Origin: Biomphalaria glabrata
Taxonomy: Eukaryota > Mollusca > Gastropoda > Planorbidae
Direction: 5' to 3'
NCBI RefSeq assembly: GCF_947242115.1
Contig: NC_074726.1
Span: forward strand, 5,387,951-5,451,950
DNA: 64,000 bases
A model generated the notes under the pieces. The model ran no database searches, had not been told where the DNA came from, and saw only the letters and a list, made by a program, of their open reading frames with translations. This document shows positions 11,806 to 24,249 of this stretch, piece by piece. The position numbers were made by a program, and so were the translations under genes. The first letter of the stretch is position 1, and every line of letters begins with the position of its first letter.

Positions 11806-12687
11806 ACAAGGTTTTATAACTATCTTTCGTTCGTTTCTAATTTTTAGCCGACGATTTCATTTTTTACACAAGGATTGATCGATTTATGTGTCGTCATGGA
11901 CAATAAATAATTGTTTCAATTTTCAACTTGATCCAAGATTGGGAAGTGGAAGAAATAACGTGGACAAGATTTCAACCCTCCAGAGTGAGTTAATTTAATA
12001 ACAATCATCTTCTTTTTGAAATAACGTCTGCATTTTTTTACTATATTAATTTTGTAAAAAAAAAAGTCAATTCAAACTTTATGTTTAAATAACATTGTAA
12101 ATTAAACATATGTTATTTGTCATAAAAAAAATGAAGAAAAAAATGTTGGCCAGTCTGGCGAAACATAATAAAATAAATTGCTTTATTAGCTCGAAGCGCT
12201 CTTTCACTTAAGCTACAATGCCATACTTTAATATGCCAAATTTTAGCTTGAAATAATCTATTCAAAATTTATAGAGTTTCGGCTTTAGTCTTCTGAACTA
12301 CTGACACCTTCCATTCCTAGTGAAAGTGTAAGCTAACAAGAGACATTTTAAAATTATATTTTAGTCTTTTGTTTAATTATTGAATTTTGTTTTTTTTTTA
12401 GCTTTTTCTATCATACCCATTATACACATTTCTAATAATATCCACACTGTGGGAATGGTCCCCACTAGCAAGCCAGACGAGATGGATGATTCTAAATTCA
12501 CGAGAACCTTTGTAAAAGAAAAGTTCAACATACTCTGCCATTCAAATTTTACGCCTAATTAGCGAATACAGTAGAAAAAGTACTTCACCGAGTACTATTA
12601 AGTATATAGTCCTTTGGCAGTAAACACGTTTTTTTACAAGCTGTTTAGGATCGTTTGTGTTCTGTTCAAGTTTTTGTTTTGTTAACC

Positions 12688-15600
12688 ATGCCACGAGCGA
12701 GCTCACGTCTGCTTGGCCTAGTCACGTGTTGCTTTGCACTTTTAGGTAACTATACTTATCAAAACGTATTTGATTAATTGTCTTAATTATGGCTAATTAT
12801 TTTTTAAAAGTGTGTTTTTAGCAATAGTTCACAATTAGTGGCCTTTATAATTAAAAGAAATAGAACTAAACACATTATTTTTTCTTTCCCCCCCAAAAAA
12901 ACAATACAAAACTATAGTTCATATGCGCTTTCACATTCTCTGTGGTGGTAGAGAAGCCAGGCATTTTTCGTTTGGCGTGCTTATCTTCCAGAGCTGAAGC
13001 CGAAGCTTTTTCGCTGTTCAAAGCTTTCTTGGTCACCATCTATCTCCAAATACTTTGGTCAATGGCTATGTCTTCACCGTAATCAACATCAATGACCCTG
13101 CTTTGGAGGCCCCCTTTGAATACATCCACATAACGAGGTGGAGACGACCCCGTTTTCCAAATTTTTAACAGCCTTTAAAGATCATTGTCTGTAGAACTCA
13201 ATTTAGCAAAAATCTTCGAATGTATTAAATAATGGTTGGCTTACTTGTTAATAAATCTTAACGCTTATAGTTGAATCTAACATTTAAATTATATTTACTA
13301 TTCATATACAATTTACAGGAGGAATAATGTAGTTTTCAAGTTTTATTTTTTTAATGTTCATCTCATACAAATCTTATCTTTTCTAATAACCCAAACGAAA
13401 CATCGTGTTATATTTTAATGACCCAAATGAAGCACCATAGAATACTTAGATTATGTCATTCTCATAGCATAGCCTACATATTTTTTTTTTGTTAGAAATC
13501 TTTAGATTAAATTAATACATTTCCCGTGTCGTTCCAGGCTTCATAATTTTATATTTTTTAACACCAGAATCGGTTCACGCACAAAAACAAATATTAAAAT
13601 TTCGGAAATAAAAAATTCGTAAAATGTTTCATCTCATATTTCCTTGTTCAGCTGATGCTGTGGTTTGGGATATCTTGAGGACAACGTATGGACCCTCCAT
13701 GACCGGCGTCTACTTTCAATCCCAACCAAGAACACGCAGCGATGCCTTAGATCAAGGGTTTGTTCTTCTATTTACATGTTCACTTTCATTTAGAACACTT
13801 ATGTAGAGCACTCATTTAGACCAATAATTTAGATCAATAAATTGTATGAATAGATAAAGGCTATGACTTCTTCTTCCTTATTCTCATTTTCATGTTGTTG
13901 AGTTCAGATGACTAGACCAATCTACGAGATGAAATGCGCAGTGCTTTTCAAAATAAGGGAACTCTGCGAAAAGTTTTCTTTCTATTGGGGTGTTTTAGGG
14001 CCAGTGTCTTGTTCGGGCCTCTTGATAAAGAGTGCAGTTTTGAAGGACATGGTAAGCATTTTCTGGTGACACTCCACACGGGCAGATTTCACTGGTTCCA
14101 ATTTTGAGCTTGCGGTACATATGTTGTCTCATTCTGTTGTGTGCGTTCCTGAGTCGAAAGATTAGACGTTGGTATTGACGGGATGGCTCATAGAAAGTGT
14201 CCTCTTTCTTGTGATTCAGATGAGACCTTGTCCATTTCTCATTTATTTTTTATACTATTAGTTTCTTCATTTCTTCTGGACAGAGACCACGCTTAAACAT
14301 TTAAACCTATACTTTGGACTTGAAACTGTTTTTCTTCAAGTTATTTCAAGGTTTACAAGTTAATATATAATAAGCCTACAGCGGTTGCGGTTTAGTTGTG
14401 TACCAGTAGCGTAGTGCTAGGAGTCAGCGATCGTCAACAATCAGTCCTACATATTCTTACAGTCTGGATTTGAATTCCGACACGTTCTGAGTTGTGTGTC
14501 TCAGATGACAAAAGATAAGAAAGTATCACATAAGTTCAGATGTGGGAAGCGTGGTCGAGAAGCCAAGTTCGCTTTGGCTTGGCTTGACTACCTAGAAGGG
14601 GGCTCGAGGTTCGACACCCGACTCGGGCAGAGCGCTGAGCGCTTAAAGGCAACACGGAAAACCAACTGGTCCACAAATGAGATTGGACTAAAAGCGCTCT
14701 GAGCATGCTATAAGCATGAAATTAGCGCTGTATAAAAGCCATAATTTAATTTTTTTCTTAACGAAGACCCCCGTCCTGATCTACAAACTTCTATACATTA
14801 TGTAACTCATCACTTAGATATAAACACCTTAACATTTAGGGTTTTAAGAAACTTACAACTGCCCGGACGTCCCTGGTTGCATGTTAGACTCTGTAATTAT
14901 TAATTAAAGTGATAATAAAAGTAATATTTAATACCGTTTAGAAAAGAAGTTATTCAAGTTGGGACCATTGACGAAAAATTGGCCACCAACGGACAAGAGC
15001 TTTAAGGATCCACTATTTTTACCGGAAGTGACAACAAGGGCAAAAACAAAGCGCTTGGCGGGCGGCCAACGTCCCCCAAATAAACCAGGACCCAACCGAC
15101 CGAAGAATAGCAGGTCAACCACAGACGAAGGAGTTGCGACATTCACCCGACTGATTACGACAGCACCACGTGACATAAAAACGAGAATTGTTGCAGCCCA
15201 GCCCATAAATGGTACTGGTGTAAATGGGCACCAAGGTCTGGTAATTGGAAATGTTTTAAATGACATTTTATGTGGTAACTGGTTCACGACGATATGGTAT
15301 GTACAACAAGAAATGTCAGGGACGGGGGGCTACCATAGCTGTGCGACTTCACTGACATTATAAAAAATGTACCTACGTTTAGAATCTAAGTTAAGCAAGT
15401 AAACTTTGTTTTTGTTTTAATCACTTTTGTAGAACACATTCACAATTCCACAGCCTGCTCAGTGCCGTATGGTCCATTCTCACTTGCGGTGAAATGGGAG
15501 AAATTGGAATAACGTTTCCTTGGAAGCTAAACTCAGATGGTGTTGGAATTCGAACTCTAGCCCCCTTGATAGTTAGCTAAGCAGTTTTGAGACACTAAAC

Positions 15601-18600
15601 CACAGATCCGACATCTTAATTATTATTTATTATTTAACATTGGATAATATTTATAATTATTTTAATTATTGTTTTTATTCAGTAAATAAATGTATTCATT
15701 TATAAGTTAAAAAGATTTAGTAACTACACTGTCAGGGTTCACTTTAGACTTGGCTGGACTTGGTTCCTGTGGCTCGATAGGGGCTTGATAATTGGTATAG
15801 AATTAGGAACAATTAGTACTAAATTATTTAACTCCAACTCCAGAATAACACTAATTCCATGAAATAATAATGATACTTTACTACTTAGAAATCACAAAGA
15901 GCACAAATAAGAAGAAATAAACAAAGGGATATAACTCTTGCATACTTAAATAGTACAAAGAAATAACACAATCACTCTCACCCTACCTGCCCCTGACATA
16001 TACTTCAAGTATTTGTGGAAGCTCATTCAAAGAATGAATAGATATGTAAAAAGATACACCCCCTTCTCAAACTATGTAGGGCAGATGATGTATAGGTCAT
16101 CTGTTTCTGTGGCCCACGGTTAAGGGTGTCATGTGGCCAGCTAATTAACTCCAACTAATGTTAGGTACCCCTAGAACTGGACGCAGCGGTGCTCTAAATT
16201 TCCCGAAACTAAAAATCCCATTTGTCATTTGGATTCGAGCCCCCCTCCCCGGTTCGGAAGCCAAGCGCTTTACCACTCAACCACGACGTTGAAAAGAAGT
16301 GTACAGCACAATAATCTTGTACTGTTTGATTTTTGTCAGCTGGACAAAACTTAGTGGCTGTGAACAAGGATCTAAATGGCGAGGTGAACGCTACATCAGG
16401 AATGATGACCACACGATAGTGCTGATCTATGATGTTAGCGGCAACATCGCTGGAATCCAAACGGGATTTGAAACTAATGATCCGCGAGGACTAAACGTTA
16501 CCGCCATGGCAAAATATACTCAAGAAGATGGCGGCTACACCTATGTCACAACCTATTTCGCGGACCCGAGTAAGTATTGTAATAGTTAAAGTTTTAATTG
16601 ATTTCATGAAATTATAGGTATTTTTATTTCAAAAATTGGGGTTTTTGAACCATTTTGCGCGTGGACCAACTCCGATCTGAAACAAGTCCATAATAATTGA
16701 GTAGCATTTTATGGAAATATCCACTATTGAGGAACTTGAACCATATGTAAGCCTCCATACACTAAGTCTCCGTACTTGGATTAATCCCTTACAGCACGGT
16801 CCAGGTATCTGGCAGTGTTCTGGTGCTTTGGCAGCCACACACCTCGAAGCACCAAGCACGTACTTACAAGCAACAGCACAAATCCGAGCACTCATTCATC
16901 AGAAGTGGTTAAAGTCCTGGGAGGATTCCGACAGAGCCCGTGGTGTCTGGCAGCACATGCGTCACCCAGATCGCGACGATCCATGGTGGCGACTGAGGAG
17001 GTCAGGGCAGTCAATTATTGCGCAGTGCAGAACGGAACACTGTCCTATTGGGGCATACTTTGCCCGGTACCGCACGAACTTTGACTTCCGATGCCGTCAC
17101 TGTGGAGAGAGCGTCGAAACAGTGTCGCACGTCTTGTACGAGTGTTCCCAGCTCCGCGAGCTAAGGGGGGACCTGTCTGAGCAGTCACTTGACATGCATG
17201 GTAGCTATGAGGCACTACGCCGGACGGCTAAGTTTCTTGCCAGAGCACTACGGGAGGACTAGTACTTCCTGCTCTGATTTTTCAATAGGAGTTCATCTCA
17301 GGCAATGTTCCGGAGCGTAAAGATCAAGACCCCGCGTGCACCAGTTCTATCAGTTCCAAGACTAGTCGTTGTTTTGATTGTGTTTCTGAGCTGAGTTTCT
17401 GAAACCAAACTTTGAACAAGTAGAACACACATTTTGGTTACAAAAATGGACTAAATTTAAATCCTACATTATAGATGATTGTAAACTAGTTGTTGACTGC
17501 TGTCCCGTCCTTTTATTGGGTACCATGTGGAGTCATTGCTAAAATGAATCTCATCATTAATAAATGAAATCAACTAGAAATTTGGGCTCGTTGAGATTCG
17601 CGGTCGCTGCTTACAGACTTCTCATCAACCTCATCCAAGTGATTAATGTGGGAAGCGTGGTCGAGAGGCTAAGTGCGCTTGAACTTGGCTTGTCTTGGGT
17701 ACCTAGAAAGGGGCTCGAGGTTCGACACCCGACTCGGGCAGAGTTGCGTTTACTGAGCTGTCTAAAGGCAGCACGGAAAACCAACTCCTAGATACCCCCT
17801 CCCCCCCCCCCCCCACTGGTCCACAAATGAGATTGGACCAAAGCGCTCTGAGCATGCTATAAGCAACTGTAAGGGAACTCGGGTGAGTTCTTTACCACTT
17901 ACGTATGGCTCGATAATCTAGGGTATGATTCTCAATTACACTTGTCAATACTTGCTTAACTCAAATACGAACACTTAGTATACATCAACTCTAACTCCTT
18001 ATATTCATGAATATCGATAATACTTTAATACTTAATAAGGCACACAATTATATAAAAGCTATAATAATAATGTTTTAACATTTTATTTTAAACAAAAGAT
18101 AACATGTTAATAAACACTTCTACAATATTTTTTTTCTATATCTATAACTTATATACTATGTATATGTATTATGTATTATGTAGCTTTTTCACTTAGTTGT
18201 CGGTGGACACATCCTGACTATATAGGTCGAAAGGGGTCCCCTGGTCAAACAAATTTGAGAACCACTGATATATGAGGAATAAAACGGCGGCATTTCTCTG
18301 TCAATGTAAGCGGAACGAATAAACCAGTATGTGAAAACAACATATTCCAGAAGATTTTATTAGGAAAATATGGGTTCCGAACTTTCAAGGGAAAAGATAT
18401 TCACAGTAACTTAATGTTAAACCTTGCATTTCCTTAAAACCAAATGTCATTTAAGGGAGATAATACTATTTTGTTTTCTTTGTTTTCTTTATTTTTGAAC
18501 AGAACAACTTTGTGATGCGAGTAGGAACGCCTGTAGTGAGGTAGAAAACATCTACTTTCAGAGAGGCTCCTGCGACAATCTCATGACTATTTCTACTGAT

Positions 18601-18800
18601 CTTTCTGCAGTCTCCAGTTGGACGCTAGGGAAATGTTTCCCTAAAATGGGTCTGTTTTCATATTATACCACGCCATGTATATACATCAGTTGCGCGGGCA
18701 GGGCGAAATGCTGTGTGGGCAACATCGTTCCGATCGTAAACAATGCCCACACTTTCATTTTGCTTACTCAAAGCCCAAAAAGGAGGCCAAATAATATTAG

Positions 18801-18859
<59 letters not shown>

Positions 18860-19919
18860 CATATATACTTTTTAATAACAAAACCTAGGCTATATATGGG
18901 AAAGAACCGCACAATAAATGACATATTTTTAATGCTTCAATATTTATTTCCCTTTTCTTTATACACAAATATAATTAATTATACAGCTGATTCCTTCATT
19001 ATTTTTTTTAAATTCATGAATAGTTGTGCAAAATGTCAGCTTGGTCAGAAAATGGTAAGTAAGAGGTTATCAATTGTAGTCAAACTGAATTTCCATTTGA
19101 TTGGATCAATAAAAATTATATTATCTTATCTTATATCGTCATCAACATTTGTACCAGACAGACAAAGTGAGTTGATATGAGGTCTAAGCTTTGCAATAAA
19201 AATACGTTTCGTGAAGTACTTTGTCAGTGAAATAAAATAAAACGAGGCGATATATTAATAAGGACATTTTTAGTGAAGATATTCACTATAAATTAAACAA
19301 TTTTAATGACGCTAACTTATATTTTAATTTGCTATAATAATATTACAAAGCACTGCTGTTAATCTTCATAACATGGCCTTTATTCTGCTAGTTATATTCC
19401 CATATGTTTACAAATACTCTGTAGAGTAAAAGTCTATTACTTCCTTAATATAGATATTTTTTAGTGCTATATTAGAAAATTTGAATCTGCAGTTCTATAA
19501 AGTCCACAAAATATTGTCATATTTATTGTCATGTTTAATTAATTCGTAATTTTGTTAGTATTATATTTTAAGCAATTTAAAACGGTTTGACTAGTATAAA
19601 TGATGTAATACTATCACATTGAAAAATAGCTTTGATCTCTCTCCCTCTAGGTGTACACTACGCTTACGGCTACACGACCACGTCCTCGTGTGATGATCTT
19701 TTCCCCCTGTTTCTCCTCTACGATCAAGGCGTCATGAAAGGAATCGGCTTTGCACTGATCGCCAATTTCACCTCCCCACACTACGAGCACCCGACTTTGG
19801 ATAACCTGAAATGGATGCTGTACGAGGCGCCCCAATGTGTCAGCACCAGGGTCGTTAGCTCGATTCACATATTCTTAAGCCAGAGCCTTTTGGAGACGAC
19901 CTGTAAAACGTCTGGATAA
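12688..19919 (+). CDS. Secreted cysteine-rich protein, five exons, 269 aa
   Basis: The exons are 12688-12745, 13652-13757, 16340-16569, 18503-18649 and 19651-19919. Every junction has a GT donor, an AG acceptor and matching phase (1, 2, 1, 1). The first exon encodes a typical signal peptide, MPRASSRLLGLVTCCFALLA, placed on ATG 12688. The mature protein has eight cysteines, an even number consistent with four disulphides, and two N-glycosylation sequons (NVT, NFT). Recognisable words are GCEQGSKWRGERYIRNDD, IYDVSGNIAGIQTGFETNDP and the C-terminal half starting GVHYAYGYTTTSSCDD. There is no membrane segment after the signal, so it is predicted to be extracellular. I do not recognise a named domain with confidence; a gastropod reproductive-gland (albumen gland type) or haemolymph protein is a guess. 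Introns 2-4 hold SINEs, LINE fragments and a TA microsatellite. Confidence 0.8.
12955..13165 (-). mobile_element. LINE 3'-end fragment in intron 1
   Basis: The minus strand encodes a degraded version of the post-RT LINE tail (RGRxxLxxxDVFKRxLKA-type, then DIDxxED...DxxxWRxxVTKK). Frameshifts interrupt it. It resembles, but is not the same as, the zinc-finger LINE at 5.5-6.2 kb. Confidence 0.5.
13912..14260 (-). mobile_element. LINE C-terminal fragment with CCHC-like motif, in intron 2
   Basis: The minus strand reads openly through RQYQRLIFRLRNAHNRMRQH, then CPCGVSPENAYHVLQNC and ending RHWP-stop. The C-x-C-x8-H-x4-C pattern and the downstream TRHWP are typical of the C-terminus of RNase-H-bearing LINEs of the I/Jockey group. 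No RT domain remains. Confidence 0.65.
14534..14750 (+). mobile_element. SINE family C in intron 2
   Basis: The head gtgggaagcgtggtcgagaa with B box gaggttcgacacc is followed by the body gcacggaaaaccaac and the end gcgctctgagcatgctataa. It matches 17640-17870 closely over its whole length. Confidence 0.85.
14944..15363 (+). other. Orphan open frame in intron 2
   Basis: About 140 codons are open, from an acceptor-like tttag at 14937-14941 to a TAA at 15361. The composition is normal for coding: a Pro/Lys/Arg-rich part (GGQRPPNKPGPNRPKNSR), then a hydrophobic part around GNVLNDILCGNWFTTIWYV. Its frame does not match the phase left by exon 2 of the surrounding gene, so it is not an alternative last exon of that gene as read here. 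It may be a remnant of a transposon or of another gene. Confidence 0.3.
15430..15620 (-). mobile_element. SINE, divergent family C-like copy
   Basis: On the minus strand a tRNA-like head at 15555-15615 carries the B box agttcgaattcca, and the body keeps the gagaatggaccata word corresponding to family C's gagattggacca. It is more diverged than the other copies. Confidence 0.5.
16068..16285 (-). mobile_element. SINE family A in intron 2
   Basis: The minus strand starts with tggttgagtggtaaagcgct and B box gctcgaatccaaat, then the family-A body down to the tail near ctacatagtttgag. It sits about 55 bp upstream of exon 3. Confidence 0.75.
16690..17265 (+). mobile_element. LINE C-terminal fragment in intron 3 (RNase-H LINE family)
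   Basis: About 183 codons are open, with WLKSWEDSDRARGVWQHMRH, then WWRLRRSGQSIIAQCRTEHC and CRHCGESVETVSHVLYEC, ending at LARALRED. The last part is the C-terminal zinc-binding region of a LINE. The same protein, with RNase H preserved, is at 61580-62395. It retains only the 3' end. Confidence 0.8.
17640..17870 (+). mobile_element. SINE family C in intron 3
   Basis: Full tRNA-like head (gtggtcgagaggctaagtgc), B box (gaggttcgacacccg), body and end (gcgctctgagcatgctataa). A poly-C run of about 18 bases interrupts the body near 17797. Confidence 0.85.
18800..18868. repeat. (TA)n microsatellite in intron 4
   Basis: Almost pure TA dinucleotides with two cat interruptions. Open frames of alternating Ile-Tyr across it are artefacts of the repeat. 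Confidence 0.95.
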
Positions 19920-19945
19920 ATTATCCACTATCACATAATAGTCAT

Positions 19946-19951
19946 AATAAA
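19946..19951 (+). promoter_or_regulatory. Candidate polyadenylation signal AATAAA
   Basis: AATAAA lies 26 bases after the stop codon of the secreted-protein gene, close enough to give a very short 3' UTR. Confidence 0.5.
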
Positions 19952-20569
19952 GCATGTATAATTTCTATAACTCTTAAATAATATGATGTAATCAATGAAT
20001 TGATCTAACGATAATGAACAAATAATAGTAGCTTTGCTTGTAGCTCCCAGCTATTAAATAAAATATTTGTTCACGAGCGTAGCTTATCGTTGAAGACAAC
20101 AAATAAAATGGTTTATGTTTTGCAAACTTTACTTTTGTTCTATTATTTATAAGTTTAGGAATATTTGATTATCAGTTGGCCAGATCATGGAGTTATCTGG
20201 AATGTGCACTTGGCGTTCTCATCGATCAAGGGCGTTTGTTATAATGTATACATCTTAAATAAAAAAAAACTATATTTTGCTATTCACAAATTGTTAATGT
20301 TTGAATTATGGAATGGTTGGATCTAGAGGCTAAGTACGGTTAACTAATATTATTTTTTCATATTTATTGATAGAATGAGAAAAGAAAACCCTCTTCTGGT
20401 GGCAAGGAACTGAAAAGTTGTATTCTTTTTATTCGCAAGTCCTATTATATTTTGAAACGCTAAGTTTAATTTATAGAAATATAAATAAAAGATTGAATTG
20501 AAGCAGATGCTCTTCACAGCAGCTCGGAAAGCAATTTGTACATTATATTTTGAATTTCGGGATAATTAG

Positions 20570-20720
20570 GGCGCCCAAGAGTCCGCCCAACTCTAACGGG
20601 TACCTGAGTTTAGTTGGTTAAGGTAAAGGCGGTTGGTCGTTGTGCTGCTTGTTATCCATTGGCCAAAAGAAGCAGATGTCCTTAACATACATCGCAAGGT
20701 CTGTAAGGGGGACTTTTATT
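20570..20720 (+). mobile_element. SINE family A, truncated
   Basis: It begins in the body at gggcgcccaagagtccgccc and runs through ggcggttggtcgttgtgctg to the tail atcgcaaggtctgtaag. The tRNA-like head is absent. Confidence 0.7.
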
Positions 20721-20920
20721 TCTCAATAACTTGGAAACCTAGTTTAAATGTCTGCTTCTTGTAGTAGGCTTCACACACAACAGAACATGAAGTCTATATA
20801 TATATATATATATATAAGTAAACAGGTGGCAAAGATAGAATTATATAAACTCTTTTATAAAGTCTCATCTAGATCTACATAGGACGATGGCCAATAACGT
20901 CGTGAAAGAATAGTCTATAC

Positions 20921-21693
20921 TGCAGGGGTGAGCAGCCTTTTCGTATCAAGGGCAGCATTAAAAAAATTTAGGGAATGTGGGGCCGTATATATATGTATAT
21001 ATGTATATAGAAATATTACTAACAAATTCATACTCAATGTCTTTCAAGGACTATAAAAACGTCTTCCTTGTGATTTTATATTCTTCTCATTGCCTTGCCC
21101 ATGCTAAGCCAACGGAACAATGGACTATTTTGTTTTTAAATCTTCAAGAACTTGTCGGAACAGCCTGTGGTTAAGACTCCTAGCTCTAATTACTGTGGTC
21201 ACAATTATATATGGGTGAATAATTTATAATTTTATGCAGCTTTGTGCAAACATTCCTATTTAGAGTTTATGGTTGGTATATTCTTTAAAACAACAACAAA
21301 CTAACAAACTGTTTTACTCAGTCAAAAAATCGAGCTCCATCACTTGTAACACTTGCCAACTTGTTCTAAGCATACACAACAGTCAACACAGTTCTTCATA
21401 GCATTGAATAAATACTGGCCTAAGATTGTGTCTTAGACTGACTGTATTGAAGTATAGTCAAAGTCAATTAGGTTAATCTTCGTTTACTTGGAACTTTTTA
21501 TAATCATGCTTATTATATATAATGAGACAGTTTCAATAATTTATATAGATATTTAGAGTTATTTTTTAAAATATATTTGCATTCTTTTATGTCTATACTA
21601 TGGACACACCTTATTTCTGTAGGCGTCCACGGGCCGCATAAAACACTCCTGCGGGTCGCATGTGGCCCGCGGGTCGTAATTTGCCCGCCCCTG
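20921..21693. mobile_element. hAT-type non-autonomous element (about 0.77 kb)
   Basis: The left end is caggggtgagcagccttttc and the right end is gtaatttgcccgcccctg, imperfect inverted termini of the CAGGGGTGGGCAAA type. Interior words ggccgcataaaacactcc and gcatgtggcccgcgggtcg are typical of this hAT family. gtctatac precedes and gtctatag follows the element, seven of eight matching, offset by two bases on the left. A related right end is at 53969-54040. No transposase ORF was seen. Confidence 0.65.
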
Positions 21694-22361
21694 GTCTATA
21701 GTGATATAAACCTCCCAGCCTATGTTAAATGTAAAGCCAAAGCAAATCGAAGTGTTTACAGTAGGCATAAGTAGTAACGGGAATTCCTCGTACTGCACAA
21801 TGCTAGAAATTGAAAACATTTCCTAGAGAAACGAGCTCTTTATCTGTTAGAGGGTTGTACGGTAAATCCTTTGCTAAGAGTGATACAAGCTTTTCTTGAA
21901 GGCTGAATAGGAATACACAAAATGGTAAGTCCTTTTGTGACGTTTTTTTTTTCAATCCTAACACAATAGCAAGTTAACAACAAACTGGTTTTGGCTGACT
22001 TATTTGCCTACGTGTCTATATATAGACAAAACATAAAAAAAACAACACCTAGAACAAAGTTTAACTTGAAAGTACTGTCATTCTACGGCGTGTTTGTTAC
22101 AGTGTTTTTGTTAAGTCGAATACATCGATTAGGTTCTATGGTATGAAAACAAAATACTTCTATAATTTTAGATAATTAGATTTCTGTGTTTAATTTTATC
22201 ATCGATTGTAAATATTTTAAATTGTGAAATATTTTATTGAAATGCTTTCACAGGATACTTCTTGTAATAAAGGGAGTTCTTGACAACAAGTTGGATAATA
22301 CTCTGATCATAACTTTCAATATATTAGCGACAGTACTATCCAAAAGTATTGTATAGCAATT

Positions 22362-23696
22362 ATGGAACAGGTATATCTATATTTGTATTTCATTGAAAAA
22401 CATATTTTAAAGACTAGGTGGTCACTACTTTTGTAATAATAGTTCTCCATTCAGGCCTTGTGGTCTATAGGGCAGATGGTGTAAAGATCATCTTTTTGTA
22501 GGTGAATGGTTAACGAGGATGTCATGTGGCCAGCACAACGACTAAGTGCCTTTACTTTTTCTTTGTAATGACAATGTTTTATTAATTAACAAAATATAAC
22601 TTCCCCCCCCCAAAAAAAAAATGTTTAAAGTTGGTTTTTCACTACTAAGACAACAATAAATCGAAGTTTTGCCATAAAAGCGTTTTTAAATATTTTTTTT
22701 CAGAGGAAATCTAAAGAAGCTACCTTCCTCCTTGTTGGTAATACTGGCAACGGAAAAAGTGCAACCGGAAACTCAATACTTAACAAACAATCTTTCAAAA
22801 CCACAGCTGGACCATCGAATGCCAGCTCAGCAGTGACCAAAGATACCGGAGTGTATAATGATAGCACCCTTTATGTCATTGATTGTCCTGGTGTCGACAC
22901 TGAGCGAAGTCCTGACGAGATTTTTTCATTGTCCGTAGACAACATAGAGAAAGCGTTGGAAATGTGCAGCTTCCGATTTTCAGCGTTGTTACTCGTCCTC
23001 AAATACGGCCAACGATTTACACAGCAAGAAAGCAACGCTATAACAAACATTCGCGGAATACTGGGACAAAATGTGATACGCGAATGCGTGATTTGCGTAC
23101 TAACGTACGGAGATAACTTTGAAGCTGATAATGAAGATAATGAAGAGGATTTATCTTTCCTTGATTGGTGCCAGCAGCAAGAGGGAGAGATAAAGAAAGT
23201 CTTTCAAGAGTGTATGTACCGCTGTGTACTATTTAACAACAGATCAAAAGATGAGAGTATCAAGAGATTGCAAATAGATAAACTTTTGGAGCTGGTCGAG
23301 ATAACTACGCCTTATACAAAAGCTATGTACGATAATGCTCAGGGGGATAGACAAAGACTAGCTACTGAAACGCAAGCGCCTAAAATTCTCCAGCAAGCTA
23401 ATGCAACTATTAAAGAATTTCGTCAGAAAATCCCAAGTTTTGGAGCTTTAAAAGACCCACACAGTTTAGAAGATCAGTTGAAAAAGTTACTAACTGATGT
23501 GGAAAATTACAAAGAGTCGCTAATGAGAAAGTACGAAGAGTATGAGTTCGTTAAGCAACCACTACAAGATTTAACGATTCTTCGCATGGAGATCAACAGC
23601 AAACTCAAAATCTATGAGCAAAACTTACAGGATAAAATTAAATTAAACGAACAAGAGAAAACCGCTAATTATAGGAAATTTTGTATTATCTTATAA
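22362..23696 (+). CDS. AIG1/GIMAP-type GTPase, 333 aa
   Basis: The likely CDS is a short first exon, ATG GAA CAG at 22362-22370 with donor gtatat, joined in phase 0 to 22704-23696 (acceptor ttttttttcag). The GTPase domain lies at the N-terminus: G1 GNTGNGKS, switch region, G3 DCPGVD, then the family's conserved box FSALLLVLKYGQRFTQQE, G4-like TYGD and G5-like LFNN. A helical tail follows with VKQPLQDLTI. The last four residues are CIIL, a CaaL-type prenylation signal, which would place the protein on a membrane by geranylgeranylation. GIMAPs bind GTP and oligomerise on membranes, and they are linked to immune cell survival and, in molluscs, to immune responses. The start is not certain: an alternative first exon ending ATG|gtaagt at 21919-21921 would also be in phase. 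The intron carries a SINE. Confidence 0.85.
22445..22565 (-). mobile_element. SINE family A, 3' half, in the GIMAP intron
   Basis: It matches the 3' portion of family A, reading on the minus strand from gcacttagtcgttgtgctgg to ctatagaccacaaggcctg. It has no head. Confidence 0.7.
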
Positions 23697-24249
23697 GTTT
23701 TTTTTTTATTTCAGCGTTCAGTTTTGTTGAAACATTTTCTCATAAAATAATTATCATACATTTTATATTGTGCTTTTATCTAATCCTACTAAGTTGTGGT
23801 GGAAATCCAACTCCGTGCTACTATAGAGCGAGCTTTCGTATATACATATATTAGTGTTTTTTCAGGGAAAAAATGAACGAAATGTAAAAGCGTTATGTAT
23901 TCATTTATTAAAGAAAAACAATTTATAAATGTTAGTTGCAATGCATATTTTACATAGAACAGTTAACGACTTCCTGTTTCTTGTTAAACCTTAAGATGCG
24001 GTAGGTAGTTTAGCCTCTAAACATCAAAAATGTAATTTCATTTTGTATGCATTCATTCTAAAACAGCTCAGCACTTTAAGGGTTAATCAGCATATTGCAC
24101 TTTTAGATCAGTGGACATGTCCGGCTAGGTGCAACCCCCCTCCACCCTACCACCCCCCGGTCTGGAAAACTTTGCACACAGAGCATAACGAGGCCTCAGA
24201 TTTTTTATTTATTTTAAAGGATTACAAGAACAAGAAAATGTAGCACATT

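Noticed and set aside
12380-12562. Exon-like segment behind a poly-T acceptor
   Set aside because: It has an acceptor and ends in a stop, but no upstream exons or donor partner could be found and the sequence gives no recognisable product.
18583-18888. Open frame running from exon 4 of the secreted gene into the TA repeat
   Set aside because: It is in a different frame from the exon and ends in Ile-Tyr repeats encoded by the TA microsatellite.
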